Positions 21,172 through 31,349 of a stretch of DNA of 64,000 bases are shown here, one piece after another. Location: the NCBI RefSeq assembly GCF_947242115.1, contig NC_074723.1:29917543-29981542 (forward strand), written 5' to 3'. A model generated the notes under the pieces. That model made no database searches. It was not told the DNA's origin and saw only the letters and a program-made list of their open reading frames with translations. Numbering within the stretch: position 1 is the first letter of the stretch; the number at the start of each line of letters is the position of its first letter. The position numbers and the translations under genes were made by a program. The DNA is from Biomphalaria glabrata (Eukaryota > Mollusca > Gastropoda > Planorbidae).

Positions 21172-22478
21172 AAATAGTGTTTACAATAGCTGAAGAAGAG
21201 ATATGTTGAAATGTTGATAAAATAATATTTTAATAGCATTACTATAAACAATGAAAAACATACCTAACAATGGAGAGAAAAGAAAATCTCTTGCTATGAA
21301 AATAGGCCTAGATGTGTACGAAGTAGTGATTGCAAGGTTTTTAATTCCGAAGCCTCAATACAATATCAGTAGTTATTTGATCCCTGTTACACAGAGAGTG
21401 AAAATCAAACGCCTTAGTTAGTGCTAGAAGTCCTCGACTCGACTATTAAACCTTAAATAGAGACCACGATAAGATAAGCATGTGAATTCTATATGGACTT
21501 CCTTTATAAGCTTGTAAATACTTCCAGCCTACTTTTAATGTACTGGGATCTGTAATAAAGAAATAAATATTGGAAAAGATAAAAGAAAAAAAAAAGGGGG
21601 TGGGGGGCGGGGAATCAACGCCACACCACGCTGCCGTGTAAAAAGGGGGAAGTGTCGCTTTCACAATGAGCGAGCAGTGTAAACAAACGGCTTCCTAGCA
21701 ACGCGCGCGTGTTCTCGCGCGCAAGAGGTTGGGCCATGGAAGTAGGTCACGGCGGATTGATTTAGAATTTAGATTGTGTTTATTTCATGACCCGTGTCCC
21801 TCAGTGTAGGGCTATTTTTAGAAGATAGACTAAGTCAGTACTGTCTTGCCTCCTAGGTTACATTCTGTAATGTAAAGATACAAATAGATTAAGATAAAGA
21901 CAATCATCTGGAAGCAAGTTAGTTGTGTCTAGAAAAACAAACGCGACACACTTTTAGGGAAGTCACTTAAGTTCTGTTTATGATAAGAAAAAAAGTCAGA
22001 GAAATGAATTAGGCGCTAGAAAGAGCAGACGGCATTTTGTCCCCTTGAGAATAAACCTTAGTTGAATAGGAAAGTGCCGCCTCGTTAACTCTTTCAGTTT
22101 ACCTGCGACTGTCCGGACATGTTTGCGAACAGACAACTAGCACACAGAAATACTTCCAGTGTGACCTACTTTAACGTGAAAGTTGGTTTCAAGTACAAAT
22201 GGGGAAATAAACGGGAAGAGGTGGAATTATAGTGTCACTCATCCAACCGTGACACTTCCGACAACATCTTTACCTCTAATAAGAGAGATGTATTGAGGGG
22301 GTCACACTACCTTGGCATTTTTTTTTTTGGTTTAGTTTTCAACACTTTAATCTATTTAAAGTATTCAGTATATGTAGTATTGGATCATAAGATCATAAAA
22401 TGCTTTAAAAAAATATATATTTAAATGAAATTCAATTTTAACTTTTTTTTTCTTAATAATAATAATTTACTATTTTTA
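21172..22478. other. No gene recognised; CpG-rich patch at about 21,600-21,760
   Basis: Mostly AT-rich. The patch at 21,600-21,760 is unusual: GC-rich, with CGCGCGCGTGTTCTCGCGCG and TAGCAACGCG. It could be a promoter or regulatory element, but no exon is visible beside it. Confidence 0.35.
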
Positions 22479-22700
22479 TAAAGCTTGTATCAACTCTGTC
22501 TATTGGCCAATCTCATAAAAAGTGTGTACACGTTATTTCTCCCACACCCATTCTCGGATCAAGTTGAAACTTCGCAAAATTATTCATTGGCATATACAAG
22601 AAATTAATCAATAAAAAAAAGTAACCAATTAATAAATTAATTACTGGTAAATAATTATTTTGTTTGATACCAATAAATAAAACTAACCCTTCAGTATTTA
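22479..22700 (-). repeat. MITE-like family A copy, reverse
   Basis: Reads AAAGCTTGTATCAACTCTGT, ACACGTTATTTCTCCCACAC, CTCGGATCAAGTTGAAAC, then a TTAATTA-rich region and TTTTGTTTGATACC. Confidence 0.75.
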
Positions 22701-22799
22701 CAGATATTTCTAAATTTGTTGGGTTTAGTCCCCTCAAATAATTTATAAACCCTATTTCTCCCTCACACATTTGTTGTGCATATATGGTTCCTTTTTGTC

Positions 22800-23745
22800 T
22801 CGAAAGGCAATGGATGCGCCCAAATGAGTCACTGGTTTTGGCTTAATCTTGAGACGGGGCAGAATCTGGTGTGGCTAATCAAGCCAATTCTAGAACGGCA
22901 GACTTTGCCACAATTCGTGCATGTGTATGCCTCTGATTTAGGGCTAGCAGACAGGGCAGCTTTCTTTTTTTCCCTCTTGATTAAAGCCGCTTCAATTCTT
23001 TTGTTCTCAGCAAGTCCCAGCACGCACAGTCTGTCTCCATGCACTCCGGTCTTTGGCTATGTTTTCCCACATACTTTCGATGATGCCTGAGGCTCTCATG
23101 TCTCGCTTGCAGACATCTCTATATGTTAGTCTAGGGCGGCCCTTGGGTCTGACTCCTTCCACAAGCTCAGCATATAAGATATCTTTCGGGATTCTACCAT
23201 CTGGCATGCGGGTGACATGTCCGAGCCAGCGTAATCTTCTTTGTGTCAGGAGAGCATACATGCTGTTCATATTGGCCAATCTAAAAACTTCCTGATTGGA
23301 GACATGGTCCCTCCAAGAGATGCCCATTATGCGTCTCAGGCAGCGCAAGTGGAAACTATTCAATCTGTGCTCTTGGTACATGTATGTTGACCAGCTTTCA
23401 CTGCCATAAAGGAAAGTGCTCACAACACAGGCGTTGTAGACTAGGATTTTGGTCGCTGTGGTCAATTTACCATTTGCCCAGACGCGCTTGGAGAGTTTTG
23501 CCAATGCTGTGGTAGCTTTTCCTATCCTTTTTGTCAGCTCGATGTCTAAGTCTAGATTACTGACAATTGTTGAACCCAAGTAGGTAAATTCCTGCACCAC
23601 TGAAAGGGTGTGGTTCCCAATATGTATTATAGGTATTTCTGCGACGTCTTGTGCCAGGATTTCGGTCTTGGAGAGACTTATAGTAAGGCTAAACTCTTGA
23701 CAAGCAGCTGCTAAGGCTGTTGTGCATAACAAAACATGAATCACT
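22800..23745 (-). mobile_element. LINE ORF2 C-terminal fragment with terminal zinc finger
   Basis: A 245-codon minus ORF (23,744-23,007) covers the end of the reverse transcriptase and the domain after it. Motifs are KTEILAQ, FTYLGSTI, YGSESWSTY, LRCLRRIMGISWRDHV, RRLRWLGHVTRM and RPKGRPRLTYRDVCKRD. One frame change near 23,010 leads to a second ORF (to 22,829) ending in TCTNCGKVCRSRIGLISHTR, a CxxC...H...C finger. This matches the RTE/I-like endonuclease-RT LINEs common in invertebrates. The copy is 5'-truncated, lacking the endonuclease and most of the RT, and is the best preserved LINE in the window. Confidence 0.88.
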
Positions 23746-23835
23746 AAAAGAAATCACGATTACTCATTCAGTCAATTAATTATTGGTGATTATTTTGATT
23801 GATATTGAATAAGGAAAATAACTTGTACATCATTG
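23746..23835 (-). repeat. MITE-like family A fragment
   Basis: AACATGAATCACTAAAAGAA followed by a TTAATTATTGG-type middle. It abuts the LINE's 5' truncation point. Confidence 0.55.
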
Positions 23836-24438
23836 ATAGATATAGTTTTAATAACGGTGGTCCTACCCTTAAAATAACCTTTCCTTTTGATTTTTTTAAA
23901 AGATTTTTTTATTTTGCTTGTTCTAAAACAAAAAAGACAGGTGAGGGGTCGAGGGTTCAAATATTATGACCCCATTGTGAGGAATGCGTTTTTGAAACAA
24001 CCCCAATATCTGAATTTGGTATGTTGATAAGCACTAAATCTGGTGATAGAGACATTTTTTTAATGTAGATAGTTTTTTTTTATTTTTATTAATATTAATT
24101 TGTAAAATTTCCCCTCTTTCGAGGATAGCGTTTTCGTTCGTTGTTAACCATTAAAATGTCTTTTACTCTTTTCATGCAAACATTTTATCACATTTTCTTC
24201 TGTCAGCGTGAGCTAAGATACATGTAGGGCCTATGTCAAATATTATAATAGCTGAATATTTTTTCAGAGAAAATTGATTCCTAAAAAATATCGACATTTG
24301 GAGAAAAACGAAAATTAAAGTTTCAGCGAGAGAAAGCGAGATTTGTATATCTAAGGTGAAAAAAAAACAACAAAAAAAAACCACCTCTCATTTAGCTGAT
24401 TGGGCATTAGAGAATAAAAATATTGTTTTATTGTTTTT
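23836..24438. other. No recognised feature
   Basis: AT-rich DNA with several homopolymer runs; ORFs here show no domain. Confidence 0.35.
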
Positions 24439-24440
24439 AG

Positions 24441-24655
24441 AAGGAGGCGCGGTGGCTGAGTGGTAAAGCGCATGGCTTCCGAAACTAGGGGTCCCCGGTT
24501 CAAATACTGGTGTAGACTGGAGGTTTTCATTAGTAGGGGTCAGTTGTGGAAAAGTATAGATGGTTGGTCGTTGTGCTGGCCACATGACACCCTCGTAAAC
24601 CGTGGGCCAAAGAAACAGATGACCTATAGATCGCAAGGTCTGAAAGGTGGAAAAC
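24441..24655 (+). mobile_element. tRNA-derived SINE, copy 7, internally shortened
   Basis: Intact head (GGCGCGGTGGCTGAGTGGTA) and B-box region, body shortened between GGTTTTCA and GGGTCAG, ending AAGGTCTGAAAGG. Confidence 0.9.
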
Positions 24656-24827
24656 TCTTTAGATGGTTTTTATGCTTCCCCCTTACCCTTCCCGACCCTA
24701 AAAATAATACTTTGATATAATTGTCGTTTAATAAGTGATTACGTTTAAAACAACATTATAGCACACAATTAGAACAAAAGATTGCTCTCTTATAAATACA
24801 TACAAAACACAAATAATTTAATTATAC

Positions 24828-24965
24828 TCTCTATGGCCTCCTTCAGTCGTGAAGCGACTATGGATCATCTCATGGAAATGAGATGAATGCCTGGACATTA
24901 GCTGTGCTAAGAACGATGTCGCCCACACAACAGTTCCATTCAGGTTGTATAGCTTATCTTTTGTT
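24828..24965 (-). mobile_element. LINE 3' tail fragment
   Basis: The plus strand reads GGCCTCCTTCAGTCGTGAAG and CGACTATGGATCATCTCATG. The same sequence, slightly changed, follows the stop codon of the finger-bearing LINE at 50,938. It is therefore a 3'-UTR fragment of that family. Confidence 0.6.
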
Positions 24966-25064
24966 AGTTCCAAATTTATTTTAAAGCGGCAGCCTATTAA
25001 GTGGACTAATTCAGCTTATACCAATGGTTTTTTTTTCTTCTTAAGGCTTTGATTAAGAGATTGA

Positions 25065-25360
25065 CCCTTTATAAAACATTTAGATCTATTAGATACTCAT
25101 TATAAGACATCAGTTAGCCAGGTTCACATCGAACTTCACATTCACCTTCACTTATTCCTTGGTCTGCTGGACCGTTGGGGCACCACACAAGATCTGTCAA
25201 CCTTCTTTCTCCATTCTTCTCAGTCAATTCAATTTCATTCTGATATTCTTTATGAAAATATGCCTTTTAAATGACTGGGTGGACCACTTCGGGGGCCGAT
25301 TTAGAGTTTGCGTTTCCACACAAACTCTCTTTGTAACTTTGTTTTTTAATTGATTCTTCT
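25065..25360 (+). repeat. Dispersed repeat B, copy without SINE
   Basis: TTATAAGACATCAGTTAGCC, ACACAAGATCTGTCAACCTT and GACCACTTCGGGGGCCGATT in order, ending TTTCCACACAAACTCTC. It is colinear with 27,095-27,580, where a SINE interrupts the repeat. Confidence 0.75.
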
Positions 25361-25490
25361 GTTGTCTGGTAAAAGAAATAATTGTGCAAAATTTCACCTT
25401 GATCCGAGATAGGGTGTCGGAGAAATAACGTATACAAACTTTTTACCGACAGACAGACAGATATTGATATATTGATATAAGCTATGTAAA
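25361..25490 (+). repeat. MITE-like family A end, joined to repeat B
   Basis: TTGTGCAAAATTTCACCTTG, GGAGAAATAACGTATACAAA and GATATAAGCTATGTAA. The B-A join mirrors that at 13,920. Confidence 0.7.
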
Positions 25491-25682
25491 AAAAACCACC
25501 CAGTCGATAGCAGTAAAACACGCTTATCTAAGCGAACACACTATTGGCGGCAAAGAAGATATTTACTGACTCACTTATAATTTATGACTTTTATTGAGAT
25601 CCATATTGGGGCCAATCGATGAAGCAGTCTGCGTTCAATTGTTTCTCTCTACAATGCATTTAAATAAAAGTAAAAAACAAAT

Positions 25683-25950
25683 TAAAGTTCACCTTTCAGA
25701 CGTTGTGGTGTGAAGGGCAGATGATGTAAAGGTCAACAGTTTCTGAGGCCTACGGTTTACGAGGGTATAATGTGGCCAGCACAACGACCAAGCGCCTATA
25801 CATTTCTCCAACTAATGTTAGGTACCCATTAGAGCTAGGTGGACTCAAAGATGCCCAAAAGATCCCAAAATCGCAGACTTCACCAGGATTCGAACCCGGG
25901 ACCCCCAGTTCGGAAGCCATGCGCTTTACCACTCAGCCACCGCGCCTCCG
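25683..25950 (-). mobile_element. tRNA-derived SINE, copy 8, reverse, near full length
   Basis: Runs from TTCACCTTTCAGACGTTGTG to TTACCACTCAGCCACCGCGC. Both Pol III boxes are readable on the minus strand (GGTTCGAATCC in GGACCCCCAGTTC context is mutated). Confidence 0.92.
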
Positions 25951-26470
25951 CATTTTAAAAAAGTGCAGCTATGTAGGTCACCTAAGAGCACGTCAGTGGT
26001 TTTATAAAGTGTTTCTCACTGTTGATGGGCACAAAAAAAAAATACTAAAATGTTTTATGAAGTCACTAAAACAACAATCAACTTCCTTAGCGAACTATAA
26101 GAGGTGGGGCGCTGAGTGCTGCATTGGTGAGTGTCTATGGATAGAATCATTCCCTTTCGTCGAGAGTCATATTGGGGCGCAAGCTCGATCCATAACGCCT
26201 TCAAGGACACTCACTGAGGTAACCGTAATTAAATGAAGCTTATCAAGCAATTAACATGTCAGAGTGTGGCATTGAAAATGTACACACACAGATTGTTATT
26301 TCGTTTAATCAAGTTTTTATTTATTTTTTTTTTCCAATGGTGTGATGGCTGTTAGTCAAATCAAGGGAAATTACTTAACATTTTATTTTAAGGTGTTCAC
26401 ATTGACAAGGTTATTCCCCTCTAGATCTATATCATAGGCAAGATTTATTGCTAGTACGAGTTTTATAAGA
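25951..26470. other. No recognised gene
   Basis: The reading frame at 25,772-26,236 starts inside the reverse SINE and has no domain. Confidence 0.4.
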
Positions 26471-26499
26471 GTTAAAGAGTTATTTGGTCAGTGATGACA

Positions 26500-26605
26500 A
26501 GCAGAATAACACGCTACTTTTCCTAGACAAAGATTGCACTAAAGAGATTGCAGCTCAGCAGCAAAAAGCTGGCTAGATAAAGAAGAGAACCAGTGATAAG
26601 GTCAT
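26500..26605 (+). mobile_element. LINE tail fragment
   Basis: TTGCAGCTCAGCAGCAAAAAGCTGGCTAGA matches the end of the LINE relic at 48,500-48,545. The stop codon and tail are of the same family. Confidence 0.5.
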
Positions 26606-26744
26606 TTGTCATTATCTCCTCAGACGATACAACTTCCATAACCGCTTAATTTCCAAGCTTAGGTTCCCAACTTTTCTTTGTTTTTCCATTTCAGTTTTCC
26701 TTATATTATGGGATTACGGCGATGTCAGTGATTTTAGCGTTTTT

Positions 26745-26985
26745 TAGCGGCCCCCGAAAGGAGAAAAGACGCTATTAGTTTTGTGCGAAATGTCTGTCCG
26801 TCTGACCGTCTGTCTCGTTTAGATCTCGTAAACTACAAAAGATATTGAAAATCCGACATCACAATATTTTAGACCATTTAAAGTTCTGATGCAACGGCTA
26901 CTTTTTTTTTTCTGAAAGCGAAAAATCTAATTTTTAAAATCAGTTATGCAAGCAGTTTTTTAAAGAGAAAAAGCTAATTAGTATG
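26745..26985 (+). repeat. Dispersed repeat C, forward copy
   Basis: GGCCCCCGAAAGGAGAAAAG, ACGCTATTAGTTTTGTGCGA and TTTCTGAAAGCGAAAAAT; reverse copy at 6556. Confidence 0.7.
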
Positions 26986-27094
26986 CATTATAAGTTAGAC
27001 CTATTTTAAAACGAATAGTAATCTTATAAACTTTATTATCCTAAACTTTTATTTTAATGCGGAAACTTTTTCATTTTGTTTTTAGGATTCGAAT

Positions 27095-27580
27095 GAGAGA
27101 TTGAACCTTTTCAAAACAATTAGATCAATTATAAGACATCAGTTAGGCCAGGGGAGGCGCGGTGGCTGAGCGGTAAAGCGCTTAGCTTCCGAACCGGGGG
27201 TGCCGGGTTCAAATCCTGGTGAAGACTGGGATTTTGAACTTTGGGCACCTCTGAGTCCACTCAGCTCTAATGGGTACCTGACATTAGTTGGGGAAAAGTA
27301 AAGGCAGTTGGTCGTTGTGCTGAAAGGGGAACTAGTTAGGCCAGGTTCACATCTAACTGTACATTCACTTTCACCTATCCTTTGATCTGCGGGACCGTTG
27401 GGGCACTACACAAGATCTGTTAACCTTCTTTCTCCATTCTTATCTCTCATTTCTCTTTGATATAATTTCATTCGGATGTTCTTTCTGAAAATATTGAAGC
27501 CTGCCTGGGTGGACCACTTCGGGGGCCGATTTTGAGTTTGTGTTTCCACACAAACTGTCTTTTGTAATCTTGTTTATATA
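27095..27580 (+). repeat. Dispersed repeat B, interrupted by a SINE
   Basis: Left part to 27,152 (ATAAGACATCAGTTAGGCCA), right part from 27,334 (AGTTAGGCCAGGTTCACATC) to GACCACTTCGGGGGCCGATT and the CACACAAACTGTC end. The uninterrupted paralogue is at 25,065. Confidence 0.8.
27153..27333 (+). mobile_element. tRNA-derived SINE, copy 9, with 12-bp target duplication
   Basis: Inserted in repeat B and flanked by AGTTAGGCCAGG on both sides (27,141-27,152; 27,334-27,345), identical. Pol III boxes are intact (GGCTGAGCGGTAAAGCGC; GGTTCAAATCC). The 3' half is shortened: the body passes from TCGTTGTGCTG straight to AAAGGGGAACT. Confidence 0.94.
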
Positions 27581-27844
27581 TTATTTTTTGTCAATAAACA
27601 GCAGATCAGGGCGATTAAAATCCATCGTTTTTGTCAGTCAAAATATCCGAGTATAATATAATCTCACCCCCTGCGTCATCTAAACCAATACTAATATCAG
27701 TATTGTTTAGGTTCAGAGGAGTTGCTTCGGAGTCATATGACTTGTTTAGGAGGGAAACTAGTTCATTGCTGGAGGCGTGCAGTTTTGATCGAATTTCTTA
27801 AGCTTGCATCTTATATAATTATTTTTTTAAAAAAAGAGCCCTAC

Positions 27845-28007
27845 CTGGAACGTATCCACCTTGAGTGTAGTTATAACTCGGTGGAGTTTGATAGGGCTGT
27901 CCATACTGAGGGGCGCCGTAAGGTTGGTACGGTGGAGCCTGGTGCCCTTGAGGTTGGCCTTGATGCATAGTCAGAATTGGTTACAAATATTTATTTTTCC
28001 AGGGCTT
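27845..28007 (-). CDS. Start-codon exon of a Pro/Gln/Tyr-rich protein
   Basis: On the minus strand a polypyrimidine tract and AG (CTTTTCACAG) precede the exon at 28,007. A short 5' UTR leads to ATG at 27,968, and 41 codons plus one base run to a GTAGGG donor after 27,845. The peptide begins MHQGQPQGHQAPPYQPYGAP and continues with QYGQPYQTPPSYNYTQGGY. Such P/Q/Y/G-rich, PPSY-bearing N-termini are known in phospholipid scramblases, LITAF-like and other small membrane-associated adaptor proteins, but none can be chosen from one exon. Codon choice is even and there are no stops. Following exons should lie at lower coordinates; I did not find them among the repeats, so they may be distant, off the window, or lost. 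Confidence 0.55.
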
Positions 28008-28770
28008 CTGTGAAAAGATTTTACATCAAAAAGTCGTTAAAAATATTTTGTCAATCAAAAGTCTTTTAGTCACTAGAAGACGGGGTTGAGAATTATTATT
28101 TTTTTAAGCATGTTAAAATGTCAGTAAGTCAAATCATCACAAAGCTTAAAGAATACCAATAATAAGATGAACTGAGGTCAATATTAATGTGTAAATTGAT
28201 CTGGACTCAACCTTCTCAATCTGGAACTATGAATATTTCCAATACGCCTGTCACGAACCGAATCACCGAGAAAAAAAAATCGACCAGGCCAAAAGAACTG
28301 AGCATTGACGTCTATATTACGCTCTATGGGCATAATTTTCGTAGGACGGATTGGACCACGTAAGCTCGCGGGCAGTAGTTTTGGCATCAGTAACCTTGTA
28401 GTAGAAAACCTGGCTAGCGATATAACATGACATCGAATCTTTTAAAGCCTGTATGGTTTCCTTTAGGATAGACCTACCCATTGTTCTAGTGCATGAAAAC
28501 AACTTTCAATTATTTCGTGTGGCTACCAACAGTTTGTTACTAAGTAAGCTAATCCATAATTAATGTTAATCTTCAAATAGGTGAACACATGCAGGACTGC
28601 TCTATTTTATACAATTTAGTGGACAGACTATGGGATGCATTTTTTATTTAACACAGGGCACAGCTAGAATAGAAGTAGAGCAAGCTGACTAGTGTTAGAC
28701 ACTTAATTACGCACCATAATGGACGGACCTTTGAACGCGACTAGTGACGTTATGACTTAGTTGGGTAAGC
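28008..28770. other. Presumed upstream (5') side of the minus-strand exon; no element recognised
   Basis: Unique-looking DNA. An untranslated first exon is expected here or beyond because the coding exon has a splice acceptor. No promoter motif could be supported. Confidence 0.3.
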
Positions 28771-28778
28771 CTTTGGAG

Positions 28779-28964
28779 CAGCGGTTCTCAACCTTTTAAG
28801 CTCGACGACCCCTTTTTACAATCTCCACTCTGCGGCGACCCCCATCCACACAGCAATAGAAGAATAGACAAAAACAATCCATATTTTCGATGGTCTTAGG
28901 CGACCCCTGGCAAATCGCCAATCGACCCCTAAAGGGGTCGCGACCCACAGGTTGAGAACCCCTG
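28779..28964. mobile_element. hAT MITE with 'GGTTCTCAACC' ends
   Basis: Inverted ends CAGCGGTTCTCAACCTTTTA and CACAGGTTGAGAACCCCTG, flanked by CTTTGGAG (28,771-28,778) and CTTTAGAG (28,965-28,972), 7 of 8 matching. The 186-bp body has CGACCCC repeats and AAAGGGGTCGCGACCC. Widespread hAT end type; non-autonomous. Confidence 0.9.
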
Positions 28965-28972
28965 CTTTAGAG

Positions 28973-29345
28973 GCTACCTAGAGACATAAAAGTAGTTGGT
29001 GATAGGATTTCTTAGGGTAATATGTATTTTATCGACAGAGACTCGACTGTGGCCTTTTGCTGTATTAAAACCATCAGCTGAATTGTTGAACAGTTTTGGA
29101 CTTAGCTTCTTCACTTGTTACCTTTGTGAGCGTCTATGTGTCTTGTTGGTTAATCGCAGTGAATACACCCGCACAAGAAACCCAGACATCTCCAGAGTAA
29201 TCAGTCGAAGTCAGACAGGTATCACTAACTACAAGACAGATAGGCTCATCTCACTAGGTCACTAGGTCACTAGGTGACTTACGCAGCAGTACGATGCCGG
29301 GAAACAGATTATGACCAATTAGGGACATCAGAGTTGGAGGCGCAA
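28973..29345. other. No recognised feature
   Basis: Unique-looking DNA. The ORF at 28,996-29,265 has no domain. Confidence 0.35.
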
Positions 29346-29349
29346 ATAT

Positions 29350-29950
29350 GGCAAGTGTCTGTAGTCTTCAATACCTCAGAACTATCGTTCCAGATGAAGG
29401 AACCAAATTCAAAGTACTAGGCAGAATCGCAAAGGCCACAGAAGCACTTGCAAATATTGAAAGACAAAGGCATTGACCTCGATACTAAAATTAAACTGGG
29501 CTTTGGTTATGCCTATACTCTTGTATGCTTGCGAATCTTGGACGCTAACTCATAAACTAGAGAGGAGGATCCTTGCAATGGAAATGAGATATAGATGAAT
29601 CCAAGGTATCACCAGCAAAGACCGAACCACAAACGAAGAAATTAGAAACAGGATCACATCTGCAAGTGGGCCCCACGATGACCTGCTGACCACTTTTAAA
29701 AAACGCAAGCTAATCTTTATGGACATATCACAATATCCTCTTGGCTCGCAAAATCCTTCCTTCATGGAACAGTATCAAGAGAAAAGAAGAGACAGAAAAA
29801 GTGAAGGGAAGATAACATAAAGGAATGGGCGGGCCTGCCATTGAAATAGATTCTATTCAAGTCATAAGACAGAGAGGAATAGAGAAAGGCGGTGGACAGA
29901 TCATTTCGTCGTCTCCCAACGGTTCAACAGACAAATAGGTCAAGGTTACG
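29350..29950 (+). mobile_element. LINE ORF2 C-terminal relic, about 600 bp
   Basis: Recognisable pieces in changing frames: TIVPDEGTKFKVLGRIAKAT, then YACESW-like, the KDRTTNEEIRNRI-like segment, and a tail ending with GMGGPAI and NGSTD-like residues. It covers the part after the RT core in the same family as 1856 and 15,878. Several stops and frame changes mark it as old. Confidence 0.75.
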
Positions 29951-30094
29951 TTTAGTCGAATGGCATTGACTTGCGCAAAAAGATCTTTATGTTTAAACAA
30001 GATGGCGAACAGAGTTTATGTTACAAACACATAAACATCTCATGCGGGTCAATCGTACCCTCACATTTCAAATGGTTAATACAAATGTGAAGGT

Positions 30095-30500
30095 TTCACG
30101 ACAACTAGTTGACATACAAACGGTTCGGTGAAATTTCGTTCACGACAATTGTTCACTTGACAAATTTTTCACCAAACAATTTGTTTTACCAGACAAATAG
30201 TTCTTATCTTATCTTATAAACTACATAATTACTTTAAAAAAAAAAGATGATTACGTCCTAAACGGTCCTAGCATGTCCCTAGGTCAAACTAGTGACGCAT
30301 GTTAATCAATGAGCTACACTCATCCAATTTGTTGGTTTTCCTGGCTGACTAAGGCAACCCATTCCATGCTCTAATAGCACCCGACAAATGGAGAATCCAA
30401 CAAATGGTTCACAGACAGCTGTTTCACCGACACTTGCTCACAAAAAATAGTTCACAGCGACAAATGGCATACTGACTATTCGTTCCATTCTCGTGGGCTA
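30095..30500. repeat. Repeat D with ACAAATRGTTCAC motifs, split by a LINE tail
   Basis: Short related motifs (CGACAATTGTTCACTTGACA, CCAGACAAATAGTTC, GACAAATGGTTCACAGACAG, CACCGACACTTGCTCAC) occur at 30,100-30,210 and 30,385-30,480, on either side of the LINE fragment at 30,258. They resemble the internal repeats of some large invertebrate DNA transposons, but I cannot assign a family. Confidence 0.45.
30250..30385 (-). mobile_element. CR1/Jockey-type LINE 3' tail
   Basis: The minus strand encodes AIRAWNGLP-like residues (plus strand GGCAACCCATTCCATGCTCT) and ends in a sequence almost the same as 49,395-49,510. Short 3' fragment. Confidence 0.65.
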
Positions 30501-30577
30501 GCTGTCCGTGAAAAATTTGTGGTGACCCCATATTTGATTTTTAAAAAAAAAAGCTTGCGCATTATTTATTTTTTTTA

Positions 30578-30662
30578 AGGTTTTGGACATTCCTTCCGGA
30601 ATTCATATTATTACGCTCTAGCCCAAACCTCCTGCAGAACGACAGGTTACGGGCAGGGTTTA
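30578..30662 (-). mobile_element. SINE type 2 fragment
   Basis: AGCCCAAACCTCCTGCAGAA and CGGGCAGGGTTTA are the reverse of the type 2 SINE body at 57,560. Truncated and diverged. Confidence 0.5.
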
Positions 30663-30756
30663 CATTTGGGACAATCGTAATGACAGTTCGAAGTGAATGG
30701 AGCACAATAAAACAGTCCATCCAAAAGTAACCGTACTGATAGTGAAATGTGAAATG

Positions 30757-30932
30757 TTTGTGAAATGTTTTATATGTTTCGGATGTTCCTTCAGAGTTAA
30801 AGATAGTTTACTTCCCAGTCCAAACCTCCCGCAGGACGACGGGGGGATGGGAGCGGGCTGGGTTTGAACTCTCGACCGTCGATAAATCCGAACGACAGTC
30901 CAGCGATCAAACCGCACGACCAGGCAGCCATA
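30757..30932 (-). mobile_element. tRNA-derived SINE type 2, reverse
   Basis: On the minus strand it reads TGGTCGTGCGGTTTGATCGC, GACTGTCGTTCGGATTTATC, GGTTCAAACCC (B-box-like) and a 3' end GAACATCCGAAACATATAAA. It has a different tRNA head and tail from the main SINE. Confidence 0.85.
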
Positions 30933-30949
30933 GTGATAGTGTCAGGAAG

Positions 30950-31155
30950 GTCCAGGACCGGATTTACCTATAGACAACAAAAGCTATCGCTTAGGGCTCC
31001 AAAGAAATATACATAGCACTGACTTCTAATATCTAGACTTAAACAGTGCCCCAAAAGTGCCCTTATCTCAATTAGCTTAAGGCATTTTCAAGTATAAATA
31101 AGGCACTGGGAAGGATTACACACTAACCCCCCAAAAACTATCTGCCACATAAAAG
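30950..31155. other. Solo hAT-like end and AT-rich DNA
   Basis: CAGGACCGGATTTACC at about 30,953 resembles a hAT terminus (compare 2270). No matching far end was confirmed. Confidence 0.3.
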
Positions 31156-31349
31156 CAGTGGCGTAGCTATGGATTTGGAGGCTCGGGGATTAGGGGCAGG
31201 GGCTCCTGCATTTTGACAATCGACATAAAGACATGAGATAATGGCGTAATATTTAATATAAAAAACGCATTTTGGCCTACCTGAAGTGGTGCCCAGGGGG
31301 ATTTTTTAAATTGGGACCCCCCTCCCCCTCAATCCTAGATACGCCACTG
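31156..31349. mobile_element. hAT-like MITE, CGTAGCTAGG family, copy 2
   Basis: Ends CAGTGGCGTAGCTATGG and CCTAGATACGCCACTG, with octamers CATAAAAG (31,148-31,155) and CATAAAGG (31,350-31,357), 7 of 8 matching. Body 194 bp. Confidence 0.9.
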
